Shown here: positions 43,690-54,700 of the stretch, in pieces
How positions within the stretch are numbered: the first letter of the stretch is position 1
How the letters are laid out: each line of letters opens with the position of its first letter
Assembly (NCBI GenBank): GCA_013339765.2
Contig: CM023450.1
Span: 97,640,820 to 97,704,819, forward strand
Direction of reading: 5' to 3'
From: Haemaphysalis longicornis
Taxonomy: Eukaryota > Arthropoda > Arachnida > Ixodida > Ixodidae
DNA: 64,000 bases
The notes under the pieces: generated by a model
Database searches by the model: none
Seen by the model: only the letters and a program-made list of their open reading frames with translations
What the model was told of the DNA's origin: nothing
Position numbers and translations under genes: made by a program

Positions 43690-44470
43690 GTGCTTTAGTG
43701 CCCCTAGCGCTTGTCCGGCCCCGAACGATGTTTTATTCACTGAGAAATTAAAAGATTTAAGCCATAATTTTGATTCTCCCGTGGAATCGTGTGTTTGTGA
43801 CATCTGCGATGACGTATCCAGGGCAAGTACTGAAGCAAACGTAAGTATGCGGACTATGACTGCAGCGAACGCAGGATTCTGTAATGCCTCGTTTGCTGCC
43901 AGTCCTCATAAATGGCGCCACCATACCGCTCTGAACCGCTTCCCACCCTCGCTTTGTTTTTGACCAAATTCGTGCCTGGGTAATGTTTGTTACGGTTGAT
44001 AGTACTCGTTTCGGGAAGCATTGGGTATGCTCGGCAGTCACACAAGACAATGTCGCTTATGCCAGTTGGCTAGTGCAAGCTCAAAGTGCCGGACGGCTGT
44101 GCAGCTATAACCGGCATAGTGCGCGCAGTACGCGCTGGTGCTTCTATGTTGCCGTGTGCGTTCGTAACTTTCACTTTTTACCCCACCATTCTTACTGCTA
44201 TAACAAGAATATTCATTAAATGCAAGCGCAAAAAGCTCGTTCTATTTTCATTGGATTTTGCCGGCCGCAGGCAATCGTACAGCTGCCCATAGCAAGTTAT
44301 AGGTTCTACCACTGGAAATAAGCTAATGGGTCGTATGGAAATTCTCTTTTTTCCTATTTATATAGAAAACAGAGAGCGAAGTTTGCGTTAAAAGGGGTGT
44401 CAGTGTTATTCCAACCAGGTAATCTTTCGAATGAACCAAACTTGCATGTTGTGTGTATGTCCCTTTTAAG
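43690..44470 (+). repeat. Repeat family B, copy 2
   Basis: Collinear with 4195-4990 in the same orientation (TAGTGCCCCTAGCGC, CATAAATGGCGCC, GTTGATAGTA, TTCTTACTGCTA, TCTTTCGAATGAACC). The two copies are similarly diverged, implying an old family. It lies in the M13 intron. Confidence 0.7.
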
Positions 44471-44599
44471 AAGTCAAAAAAGTTGCAGACTGCTCACAAT
44501 GCGCGTGAAGACGGCGCAGCGAGACTTGTTCCATGTGCACTGAATGTTGCCACAAACTTCAAACAAAAAAAAAACTGTGTACACCCGCTCAATTTTTTA

Positions 44600-44757
44600 T
44601 CAATATCACGGGAGCGTCGAGGATTCTGGTGACCCGCGCCGCATAACGGGGCGACACGGCAAACTCGGCGAGAGTAGCCGCGTGCGCACTAAGCACTGGC
44701 TGCGGCGGCCGTCGTCTGTTAGGCTATTTCAAGAGCAGAACGCTGCCTCCGATTTTT
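44600..44757. repeat. Single arm of the 14.66-kb fold-back family
   Basis: Begins ATCAATATCACGGGAGCGTC and continues with CGGCGAGAGTAG and GCCGTCGTCTGTTAGGC, in the order seen in the left arm at 14657-14855. The opposite arm is missing. Confidence 0.55.
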
Positions 44758-45045
44758 AACGACGATAGTCTTTCTTCGGCTACTTAAACCCAGAAATTTT
44801 GGTCTGTCTGTATGTCTGTCTGTCTGTATGCCTGTCTGTCTGTGACTCGATTCAGCCACCCGGCCAAAGTAAAGCTCATATTGCGCAATAGTCTTATATA
44901 CTCACAGCCACACGTAAACGTCTAAGCCCGGTTTATATGTTCATACTTGTCAACTTTGTTGAAGAAAAACAAGACATTACGCAAATATAAGGTGGAAAAT
45001 CAGTACCTAAGTTGACATCTGCGGTGTTCCTTCATTAAAAAAAAT
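44758..45045 (-). repeat. Repeat family A, 3' part, inverted
   Basis: It starts ACGACGATAGTCTTTCTTCG, then has a GTCT-rich stretch, CTCGATTCAGCCACCCGGCC, TATATACTCACAGCC and TTGAAGAAAAACAAGACATT. It breaks off at the GAAT microsatellite. Confidence 0.72.
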
Positions 45046-45048
45046 TCA

Positions 45049-45126
45049 TGGATGAATGAATGAATGAATGAATGAATGAATGAATGAATGAATGAATGAA
45101 TGAATGAATGAATGAATGAATGAATT
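45049..45126. repeat. (GAAT)n microsatellite
   Basis: About 18 uninterrupted GAAT/TGAA units. Confidence 0.96.
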
Positions 45127-45722
45127 TTTTTAGGTTAATTCTATGCGCATTCTTTCAAAAAATAAAGATGGTTTGGAGTAATTGAGGAGGTACGCTCAGC
45201 CTAACAGCACGTTCACTTAGTTTTGCGAGTCTTGTCACTTAGTACGACGTAAAAAAGGCGCACGTGGGGTGCGTTTAGGCGGCCAAATTTGATAAATGCG
45301 AGGCATAAAAGAACACGGCGGGGCCCCAAGTTTCAGTTGTCAGAGTATCGTGACCATGTAATGGGTGCTGTCAAAGTACAGTTACACGCGTGTGGGTTAA
45401 TACAGGGTTAAGTGCTCGTGGGAGGTATTCCCAATTAAACGTATATTTTACCGGTTTTCTTTAATACTTAAATGCGGCACTGAATTTGTATTTGCAGGTG
45501 GCTGTAAGGGTCGACGTAAGGTTGCCCGGGCAAGTTTCTATCATGTACGTTAAATACACGCAGTTCAAACTTTTTGTTTCAGTGTTGTAGATGTGGTGTC
45601 AGGGGGAACATCGGGGTTGAAGTTTTGATTTTTGTAGGGTTTCTAAGTGTATACAGACGGGGCTGTTTGCCCGAGATGGGAAGAGGCTAGTCGCAGTAGC
45701 AGCTTCCCGTGCAACATTTTAC

Positions 45723-47672
45723 CTGATCTTCCGAGAAGCCCGGTGCTGCTTGAAGGTTTCTCAGGTTTGGTTTCAGAGAGGCCAGGGACCTCTTGAGAGC
45801 CGCGTAGGCGACTTCAAGGGCCGGAATCTCCGGAAAGATGGTGTCGTGCTCGGGCGCCAGACACGCCGATCGGTTTCCGATGGCGGTAGCTTCCGCGGCC
45901 GATAGCCGTGGCTCGTCCCAGATCTTGCCTGACGGGTCAACCATCACCCCGATATTGTCGAGTGCTCTGACGAGCTGCTGGGTGAAGAAGAAGCCAAAGC
46001 CTCCGTAGAACATGGACGCTGTCCCAGCCGCGTAGTAAAACGGCTTCTTCAACGCCGCTAGAGGTATGCGCACCTTGTTCGAGACGTAGTCGTAGTCGAA
46101 GTACGGCAGCCGGTGGCCCTTAGGCAGGCTCAAGGCCTTGTAGTAGCTGCCTGCAGGGTTTTTAAGCGCAGGTACAAGCTTCCGGGCCGCTTCCCAGTGT
46201 GGCATGAACGAGGACATGTTGGTCGGGAGATCGCCGTACATCTTGGAGAGACCGTGTTCATCGAGCAGCTCATCCGGTGGCCACAAGTCGACGCTGCCGC
46301 TGTCGATTTTGTCGCGCAGCAGTGACTTCGTGTCGTAGCTCATCCACGAGGCCCCCTCGGTCATGTTTCGAGCGGTGTTCACGATGTGACGCAGCTCTGC
46401 GTTGACGGCGGCGCGGGCGTCAGGACCGAAACGCGGAGCTGTGAACAGCGCTGCGACGAGCGTCTGGTATGCGTCTTCCACTTGACTGGCGCAGAGGGCG
46501 ACCAGAGCGTTGGTCAAATTTCCCGAGCCGAATTTTCTCGGGAACAGCGTCTTGTCGCAGGCCAGCGGCCCGTAGATGTCGGCGAAATACCAGCCAATGT
46601 GGTCCAATATTTCCGTCCTGGTGTACCGGCTGAAAATGGCGTCAATGGCTGCTACGACGTCGGTGCCACTCGCGAACACTTGGTCAGAAGGGCTGATGGG
46701 TCGCCACGATTTCAGGCTATTGTTGAGCTCGGACAACCACTCGGACGACGAAATGTTCTTGGTCATCCTGCCCAATTCGCTAATCTTGAAGTGAGTTGCC
46801 CCACGCGCGCCTCTCACCGTGGCGTTCACAAGCTCCCTGAGCACGAAGGCTTGCATCTCGGCTGACGGGCGGGCACGAGCCGTATCATTCGCCGGTGGTG
46901 GCGTCGTACGTTCGCCTTCGCACGTACCGCTCATGAAAATTTGGCTGAACGTGTGCCAGTACTCGTCGTATGTGTTTGATGCTGCGAGCTTGGAATGATG
47001 CCGCCAGGCAGGGAATACGTGGTCGCCCGGACCGAGTGTTACGACCTTGGTGTTTGTGGTGTTAAGAACACGAACGCTGAACCACAAGGGCGTTTGCCAG
47101 TTGGCAGCGAGATTAAGGAGAACACCCAGGGGACTGACCTGGTCTGGTGGAGGATACGGCCAGGGTATGCTCAGTGACTTCATAAGAGCGCCCAAGACGT
47201 TGACGTTTGATCGTGTTCTGTACAGGCAAGCTTCGTGCAGGACTCTCGCTCTGTCGCCGATCGGCAGGCTCCGCTGCCCTTCTTCGGCCATAGATTCGAA
47301 GCCTCCGAGCCACCGGACCAGGACGTCGGCTTGCGCAGAGGGTGTCATGCCGGGGAAGTGCTCCGACGGCAGCGGCTTCTGGCTCTGCCAGGCAGAACAG
47401 GCGAAAGCGGCGAAGTCGCGGCACGGGTTCAGCGTCCGGTCCAGCCTCGAGACTATGAGAGCGGCGTGGTAGCGGCAGTCATCGGTGCGGCAAGGCACAG
47501 TCTTGGCGACCCTGCTTCTGGCGTACAGGCTCAGCAAGATGAGCACGGTGGAGGCAAACGTGGTGACGCCGGCGAAGCACCACACGAAGTTTCTGAAGGA
47601 CAACCGCCGCCGCCAGCCACTCTGAGAACCCGATGGGCCGGACGCAATCTGCTCGGAACAAGCGCGGCGCAT
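45723..47672 (-). CDS. M13 (neprilysin/ECE family) metallopeptidase-like protein, main exon; catalytic site lost
   Basis: A single 650-codon exon begins at ATG 47672 (in-frame stop 12 bp upstream) and ends at a GT donor after Gln 650 (CAG|GTAAAA, 45722). The protein looks like a type II membrane peptidase: cytoplasmic N-terminus, signal-anchor about residues 29-50, then the M13 start with conserved Cys at 61, 66, 84 and 92 and the NPCRDFAAFAC motif (82-92). Ectodomain peptidases of this family cleave small peptides. Here the zinc site HExxH is replaced by QQLVR (565-569) in an otherwise recognisable FYGGFGFFFT...LDNIG context. The NAxY substrate motif is replaced by FDYDY (about 524-528), and no ENxxD-type motif can be recognised. 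It is therefore predicted to be inactive as a protease, a pseudopeptidase or a decaying paralogue. The long intact frame favours function. Confidence 0.85.
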
Positions 47673-48929
47673 TGTTAGGGGTTACTTTTATTTTGGGAAC
47701 GATTAGTGAAACACGGACGCCTGTCGTTTACTCTTAACAAAAAAGGTCGGAAAAAGGGTAGTAGCGGCCGTATTTACCAACCCCTTACGAACTTTACTAC
47801 CCCCGAGAACGGTATGTATAGGTCCTTCCACAAAGTGTGGAACCGCTACTATAGTCTAGACCGTGCACTTAGTAACTGCTGCTTGTTTGATACAAACATT
47901 CACTGATAGTACAAAATTATATGAATTATTGAACGTCATAACTACAGCACTTTTCCCGCTCAAAATTACGATTAAAAAGTTTTTGCAAATCTGCATCCTG
48001 ACTTGTATATGCTCACATTAAAATGCATAATTCTACAATTATCGCTAAAATATTTGATTTTTGCGACAAGCCCACGAACTCTATCAAATGTCTTTCCGAT
48101 GCTGGCTATAAAAGCAAGAAGAGCAGGTCCATTTCTGAGGTAACTGAGTTATACTTGCTTTCCTCGTGCATTCCGTTGGTTTTTGCCTAAGTGTGATATG
48201 TGCGTGTTGAATGTGTCTATGTCGCGCTGCACACTCTGCCGATCCACATTGTCACGCGTGGCTTTTTACTAGGTTATGCATGGCCAGTTAGTAAAATCCA
48301 CCAAGTATTTAGTTTATTCTGGGACAAGTAACTAATTAGTGTTCTGTTAGTAAGTACCTGCGCATCCGCCGCGAAACCGCTGGACGAAAGTAGTGAAGCT
48401 TTGCTTTGAAATCCCAAAAGCCCTGCGCGCCGTGCGTGCTTACAATGGTCCTTCGTCCTCTTCTTCATTGCATGGCTCATCCGAATCACGTGACAATTCC
48501 GCGGAAGGTTCAAACATGACTTACAACATAAGACGCGCATCTCGACCTGGCGCTAGCAGGAAAAGTACGAGAGTACAATTAGAAAATAAAAAGAAAGGTT
48601 TGGAAAAACACGCCAGAAAATGAATTGAGAGGTTAAAAAGTAGCCGACGGCGATTGTTAACTGGCGGTTATAGAAGACTCGGCAAGTACACCAGATTGTG
48701 TAAGACATAAGCTAAGGTTGGATGTTTCACGCACGCCACACAATTCTATGGCATTTGGCAACACTTAGGCGACTCTCCCCAGAAATATACATGTCCGTCT
48801 CTCCACCGCGCGTGGCACGACGCACTTCATAGGTATGCGTCGGCTTAATTGGGCCTTTTAATATTGAGGCGCTCTTTAATAATGCGCATTTTTAATGAAG
48901 TGCTCTGGCCTATTGCCTCAGGTGCAAAG
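47673..48929. other. Upstream flank of M13 gene; nothing specific
   Basis: No clear TATA or initiator could be chosen. The region is AT-rich, with two short frames (48274-48623) that lack motifs. Confidence 0.4.
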
Positions 48930-50735
48930 TTACGTAGATTCGCAAGTGTGAAGATAGTACAGGTCTATGCGGCAACAATCATCTGTGACGATGAAGCCGT
49001 AAACAGCTTCTACGAGGACGTCGAATCAGAAATGAACAAGGGAAACAACGAAGTTCACGATTGTGATGGAGGATTTTAACGCGAATGTCGGTAAGAAGCA
49101 AATAGGAGAAATGTCAGTGGGAAACTTCGGAATAGACAATCGCAGCAGTCGAGGAGATGCAATGGTGGGATTTGCAGCGAGCAATAACTTGAGGTTCATG
49201 AACACATTCTTCTACAAACGAAGGAATACTAAATTGACACGGGAAAGGGGCCCCGATGGTACAACAAAAAACGAAATTTACTTCATTTTAAATGACAACC
49301 CAGCTGTTATTGTGTAAGACTTAGAGGTGCTAAGAAAGATTCGGAGCAGCGATCATAGGATGGTTAGATGCAAGCTAAGGCTGAATTTTGAAAGATAAAG
49401 AAGAGAACTCGTGAAAAGTAAGAAACCTCGCATGGAGACAGTCAGAGCGAGAACGCAGTACTTTAAAATAACTCTTCGACACAAATTCGCGCTTCTGAAC
49501 GAGCAGAACGAGGTCAGTGTAGACAGGCTAAATGATAACCTAACATCGGCAATCACTGAACCAGCAGGAGCTGTGAGCGAAGCAACATGTAATGAAGAAA
49601 CTGAAAAACTAAGAAAACCAAGGAACTAATTGTCAAACGCAAGAACATGAAAGTGTCAAGTACGGCGGATCAGATAGAATTAGCCAAGCTGCCGAAACTG
49701 ATTAACAGGAGTAAAACAAACGACATTCGTGCATATAACATGGCAGTGATTGAGGAAAGGCTGCAAATAGGGGGAAGCTTGAAAGCAACTACGAGAAAGC
49801 TAGCCATCGACAAAGACAGGATGTACGCACTCAGAGACGAGCAGGGTAGCATTACGCACAACTTGGGTGAGTTCATAAAGGTAGCTTAACAATTCTACAC
49901 CAGGCTGTGTGCCAGCGACGTTAGACCAGAGGAAAATACTGAAAGTACAAGCTCAATTTGCGATGTCCCACCAGTAGCTAGAGAAGTAGGAAATGCTCTC
50001 AAAGGCACGAAAACAGGAATCACTGAAGGTACGATGGCATAACCGTAGATCTTTTGAAGAGGGAGGAGATATTGCACTGGAAAAGCTTGCTGTACTATTT
50101 TCGGAATGCTTGAAGACTCAAAAAATGTCAATAGCCTGGAAAAGCGCAAACATTATTCTGATGCATAAGAAGGAAGATCCCAAGTGCCTCAAGAAATTAC
50201 CTGAGGCCCATCAGCCTACTCTCAGTTGTTTACAAGCTGTTTGTACCAAAGTCCGCATAGGTGATAGCCTGGATTCCCAACAACCCAGAGAGCAGGCTGG
50301 GTTTAGCAAAGGGTACTCAACCGCGACGGATATGACGTATGTGAAATCTTCGTGCATCCGGGAATAAAACACCTTCGTGTTAAAAACCGGCAGAGTACAC
50401 TAAACCCCTTTACACGGCATTTATAGACGCGTTTGATTCCGTACTCATCGCAGCCGTGCTAGAAGCGCTAAAAGACCAGGAAACAAAGGAAACCTACACA
50501 AGACTGCCCGTGCATTCCTTATATATGTCTTGTAGAAAGAAGACATACGTAAGGAATGAACGGGCAGGATAACCCTCCACAAGCAAAGCAATAAATTCCC
50601 GGTCTCAAAAATGAGTAGTTCAGGGAGATACAATCTCGCCAAAAACTATTCGCAGTATGTCTGGAGGGGGTGTTTAGAAAGCTTGAATGGTAAAACATAG
50701 GAGTTAAGGATAAACCGAGAGTACTTGAGCCATTT
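48930..50735 (+). pseudogene. RTE-type LINE, endonuclease and RT N-terminal part
   Basis: The APE endonuclease domain is readable: IVQVYAATIICDDEAVNSFY (48955-49015), DFNANVGKKQIGE (49072-49110), and SDHRMVRCKLRL near 49349. A linker with many stops follows. RT landmarks come next: SECLKTQKMSIAWKSANIIL (50095-50160), PREQAGFSKGYSTATDM (50285-50335) and AFIDAFDSV near 50418. The element continues at 55362 (LRFADD). It lacks its own 5' start and is dead, with at least five frame breaks. Confidence 0.85.
50504..50567. repeat. 64-bp hairpin inside RTE
   Basis: 28-nt arms (CTGCCCGTGCATTCCTTATA... and its inverse at 50540-50567) with three mismatches and an 8-nt loop replace part of the RT palm sequence. 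Confidence 0.8.
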
Positions 50736-50743
50736 CTGAGTAC

Positions 50744-52132
50744 TTGAGTGGGCATGGGAGCGGCACTGCTGTACCCATGGCTGACATCTCTTGCCTTCGT
50801 GTTGTTCAGGTTCTGGCGTGGCTTGTTTCCTGCCTGCGCGGGAGCACAGTAGCTGCAGATTCGCCGTTCGCTATCTTGGGGGAGGCCAAAAGCAGCGACA
50901 GTATCTACCGGAGCGCGCATGCCGAATGCGTGGTCATCAGTCCTTTTCATCAAGTTTCATCAAGAGCCACATCGTTTGAAGCAGCACCATCGCAACAGGA
51001 TATAAGAAGCCCCCTCGTCCGGCGCCACTTCAGTGGGCATGGGAGCGGCACTGCTGTACCCATGGCTGACATCTCTTGCCTTCGTCTTGTTCAGGTCTGT
51101 AGCACAACCTCGTTATATGCGAAGCGGTCTAGCAACCGTAGTTTATTGCTGCTCCCATGCCCAAGTGTTGTGTGTGATGTCATCAAAGAGTGCTCTGATG
51201 TTCTTGGCCTGCTACTACTTTCTTGCGGTGACGTTGAAAGCAACCCCGGTCCCAACAAGAAACTTGCCGAAGTACAAACTTCAGACCCAGATTCAGACTG
51301 GCGTAAAGAAATTATTCAACACCTGCGCGACCTAAAACAACAATCAGGTGTCCTCGCACAAGGGCAGGATAATCTTTTAGAGGCCGTCAACGAAATTAAG
51401 ACCGCACAGCAATCCCTTGCCTCAAAAATAGTGGCTATTGATGACAGGTTGTCAAAAATTGAGGCTAGATCTGCCGACATCGACAATATTGAAACAGTTT
51501 TGCAAACGGTCCAGGAATCCGTTGCGGCAATTACCGAGCAAAACGTTGACCTCCATTCTCGGTTAGATGATTTAGAAGACCGTTCTCGCCGTGAAAATTT
51601 AATTTTTCATGGGGTTTCTGACGAAACAGAGTCGTGGGAGGAAACCGAAAAGAAAATTGTTAATATAATAAACCAAAACATGGATTTCAGACTGCCTTGC
51701 GAAGCCATTGAGGCGTGCGCATCGTCTGGGTGGTCCCTACCAGAACAAAAGTGCCGACCGATTATAGTTAAATTTCTAAGTTTCAAAACTAAAGATAAAG
51801 TCTTCGCACAGCGTTCTAATCTTAAAGACTGTGGACATAACGGTCTCCCCAGGATTTTTTCACCGGCCACTCGGCTCGCGCGTAAGAAGTTGGTGGAATT
51901 CGGCAAAGCGCTTCCTAATTCACCAGCTTTCAAACTTAGACATGACAAGCTAGTTGTGAACAAAAAAACATTTACCTATGACCGTTCAGTCGACATGGTT
52001 CACGAAATCGCTCCACGTGGTCCTGATAGTGGTAAAAAAGGCTACCAAGGGCCTTCTTCTAATACTCGTGCACGTTCCAGTCACCCTCCTCTTTCATCCA
52101 ATCCGTCAAGTTCCCACCACCTAAACAATTAG
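50744..52132 (+). CDS. LINE ORF1 protein with 2A-like peptide, coiled coil and RRM-like domain
   Basis: A 462-codon frame. The true start is probably an ATGG in good context at 50777 or 51062 (residue 107), because the frame opens upstream by read-through of a duplicated leader. Residues about 140-160 are hydrophobic (VLGLLLLS) and lead into GDVESNPGP (162-170), the full consensus D-V/I-E-x-N-P-G-P of 2A ribosome-skipping peptides. Separation would occur between Gly169 and Pro170. The downstream product has a predicted coiled coil (about 190-270) and an EDRSRRENLIFHGV segment opening an L1-ORF1/Transposase_22-like RNA-binding domain (RPIIVKFLSFKTKDKV). A serine-rich C-terminus follows. ORF1 proteins coat LINE RNA. 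2A leaders are known from CR1/L2-group LINEs of several animals. Confidence 0.88.
   Translation: MSGHGSGTAVPMADISCLRVVQVLAWLVSCLRGSTVAADSPFAILGEAKSSDSIYRSAHAECVVISPFHQVSSRATSFEAAPSQQDIRSPLVRRHFSGHGSGTAVPMADISCLRLVQVCSTTSLYAKRSSNRSLLLLPCPSVVCDVIKECSDVLGLLLLSCGDVESNPGPNKKLAEVQTSDPDSDWRKEIIQHLRDLKQQSGVLAQGQDNLLEAVNEIKTAQQSLASKIVAIDDRLSKIEARSADIDNIETVLQTVQESVAAITEQNVDLHSRLDDLEDRSRRENLIFHGVSDETESWEETEKKIVNIINQNMDFRLPCEAIEACASSGWSLPEQKCRPIIVKFLSFKTKDKVFAQRSNLKDCGHNGLPRIFSPATRLARKKLVEFGKALPNSPAFKLRHDKLVVNKKTFTYDRSVDMVHEIAPRGPDSGKKGYQGPSSNTRARSSHPPLSSNPSSSHHLNN
50747..51115 (+). repeat. LINE 5' region tandem duplication, 285-bp period
   Basis: AGTGGGCATGGGAGCGGCAC...TTGTTCAGGT (about 70 bp) occurs at 50747 and again at 51032. 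Each unit contains GTACCCATGG, an ATG in strong context. Such 5' monomers often carry LINE promoters. Confidence 0.8.
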
Positions 52133-52199
52133 CGAGGGGTAGTGATGTACGCGATTCTCTTTCCCGATCGGTATCGTTTATTTTTCTAACATCAGAAGT

Positions 52200-54700
52200 G
52201 TAATGAACAAACGCGATGAACTCTGCTCTATTACAAATTCCTGTGATGCTGACGTAGTTGCATTAGTTGAGACTTGGCTAACCGCAAAAGTGCGCAGTAG
52301 CGAAATTTTCATGGGCGATAAAACTTATGAGGTATATCGATGCGACAGAGAAGGCAGACACGGGGGCGGAACACTGGTAGCTGTATCTCGTAACATACCG
52401 TCGTTTCGTATTAATGTGGCCTCGCAGTTAGAAACAGTATGGGTGTGCATTACCCTCAAATGTACAAAGTTAATACTGGGTGCCTGTTACCCGCCCGCCT
52501 GAACGCGGCACCGACATTTATCGATAATCTACATGATGTTCTTAACACGGTTGTGTGCCGTTACCCTTCCCTGCCGATTCTCTTGCTTGGCGATTTTAAT
52601 TTCCCGAACATTGTCTGGTCTTCCAATGGTCCGACCCTTGAGCCTTTTTCTTCGCAGTCGCAAGGTTTTGTAGAATTATGTATCTGTTTTAACTTAACGC
52701 AGCTTGTGTCAAAACCAACCAGATCTACTCTGCTCAATCTTCCAACACTTTAGATTTAATTCTAACTACACACCCAGATCTTCTATCCGGCATCACGCAC
52801 CATCCCGGCCTAAGCGACCACTCTCTGTTGCACTTTACAATGAACGTTTCTCCTCCACGCAACCCCTGCGCTGTGAAACTAATCCGGGACTACAAAAACG
52901 CTGACTTTGATGCTATAAACGAAAAATTATGCGCTTACTTGGAGCCTTTTCTAACAGATTTTGATCAGCGCACTGTACAAGAAAACTGGGAATTGTTTTG
53001 CGCATATGTGGATGAGCTAACAAACGCCTATATTCCAACTAGACGTATTCGATCCCGTGCTCACACGCCCTGGTACAATAATAATCTCAAGAGACTAAAC
53101 AATAAAAAGAAACGCCTTTCTCCGCACCGCGAAAAAAGCGCGACACGAACGATAGCTGGACTGCTTATCAGGCCGTCGAAGAAGATTATTTGAAAGCCGT
53201 TTCTGACTGTAAAAAACATTTTTTTTTATAATACCCTGCCCAGTTTGTTGGCACGGGATCCAAAGAAGTTTTGGAACATAGTAAATGCAAAGGAAGACAG
53301 CTCAATTTATTTTAACGATGAATCGGGTCAACCCATACCTCTTGCCGAATGCCCGTCAGTGCTGAACAATGTCTTTTCAAATTTCTTTTCGCCCGTATGT
53401 TCCACAAATGAATGCCTCTGCTTTCCACAGGCTGACTTTATTCCAATGCTTCCTATCCTCATTGATCCGGCCGGAATAGTGAAGCTGATTGATTCCATAA
53501 AGTTGTCATCGTCCTGCGGGCCAGATAACATTACCTCAAAATTCCTAAAACAAACTAAAATGTATTCATCTATCTTCTTAGCAAATATTTTTCAGCAGTC
53601 ATTAGAATCAGGTTCGCTTCCGACGCATTGGAAAATCGGGAAGGGTGGTCCCTCTGTTGTGAAATCAGGTGACAAACATTCTCCATTTAAACTACCGCCC
53701 CCATTTCGTTAACAAGCATACCTTGCAAACTTATGGAGCACGTATTGTATACCCAACTTTTCAGTTTTCTCGAATCCAATTCGTTTTTTGTCTCATCTCA
53801 ACATGGCTTCCGGCGTTCATATTCATACGAAACGCAGTTGCTGCTCTTTACTCACAATATACATACCATACTAGACAAAAGATCCAGAGTAGACTGCGTT
53901 TTTTCTAGATTTCCTCGAAAGCCTTTGATAAGTTGATCATCGTTTACTTTTGTTGAAACTTTCCACTCTGAAAATAGATCCAAAATTATTAACCTGGCTG
54001 GAATATTTCCTCACTGACCGCTTTCAATATGTTACCCTAAACAACTACGATTCCTCTTTGATTTCTGTAACCTCAGGCGTGCCACAAGGCTCTGTTTTGG
54101 GTCCATTACTGTTTTTAATATATATTAATGACCTGCCGAAGTGCGTTTCATCTTGTATCCATCTCTATGCTGACGACTGCGTCCTGTATAGAGAAATAAA
54201 GAATGATACTGACCAGCTTTTGCTACAGTCGGATCTAGATGGTATCTTGCGGTGGTGCAAAACATGGAAAATGAAACTAAATCCTGACAAATGCAAACTA
54301 ATGCGGTTTTCTCGCCAAAATGAACCACCTTCAGTTTACAATCTCGGTGGCACCCAGTTGGAAGCCGTTTCTCTCATCTTATCGCTATTTGGGTGTAATT
54401 ATAACTTCAACTCTTTCATGGAAAGCCCACATTGAATACATAACCAGTAATGCAACCGCCACATTAGGCTACCTCCGTCGAAATTTCCGCAAAGCACCGG
54501 TTGCTTTAAAGCTGTTATTCTACAAAACTCTTGTAAGACCAAAAATTAGAATATGCCCGCCTCAATCTGGGATCTGAATCAAACTCTTTGCAATACACCC
54601 TTGAACTTGTTCAGAATAACGCCGCCCGTTCATTCTTTCAAACTACAACAGAACTGCTAGCGCAACACAAATGAAGTTAAACTCTGCAACTACCACTGTA
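52200..54700 (+). pseudogene. LINE ORF2 (APE endonuclease, reverse transcriptase), frameshifted
   Basis: Begins 68 bp after the ORF1 stop. Endonuclease landmarks: DADVVALVETWL (52245), GGGTLVAVSRN (52372), LLLGDFNFPNIVW (52580-52620) and LSDHSLLHF (52812). RT landmarks: CGPDNITSKFLKQ (53515), a PISLTS-like stretch near 53700, SGVPQGSVLGPLLFLIYIND (54073-54132) and LYADDCVLYR (54163, catalytic YADD). A thumb with WKAHIEYITSNATATLGYLR (54413-54473) follows. At least five frameshifts (near 52495, 52750, 53200, 53690, 53930, 54390) break it. Several lie in or near short homopolymers, so sequencing error cannot be excluded for each one. Confidence 0.85.

Noticed and set aside
46386..46865. 159-codon plus ORF inside the M13 exon
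   Set aside because: Antisense shadow of a long coding exon. It shows no motif, and the minus frame is clearly the M13 protein.
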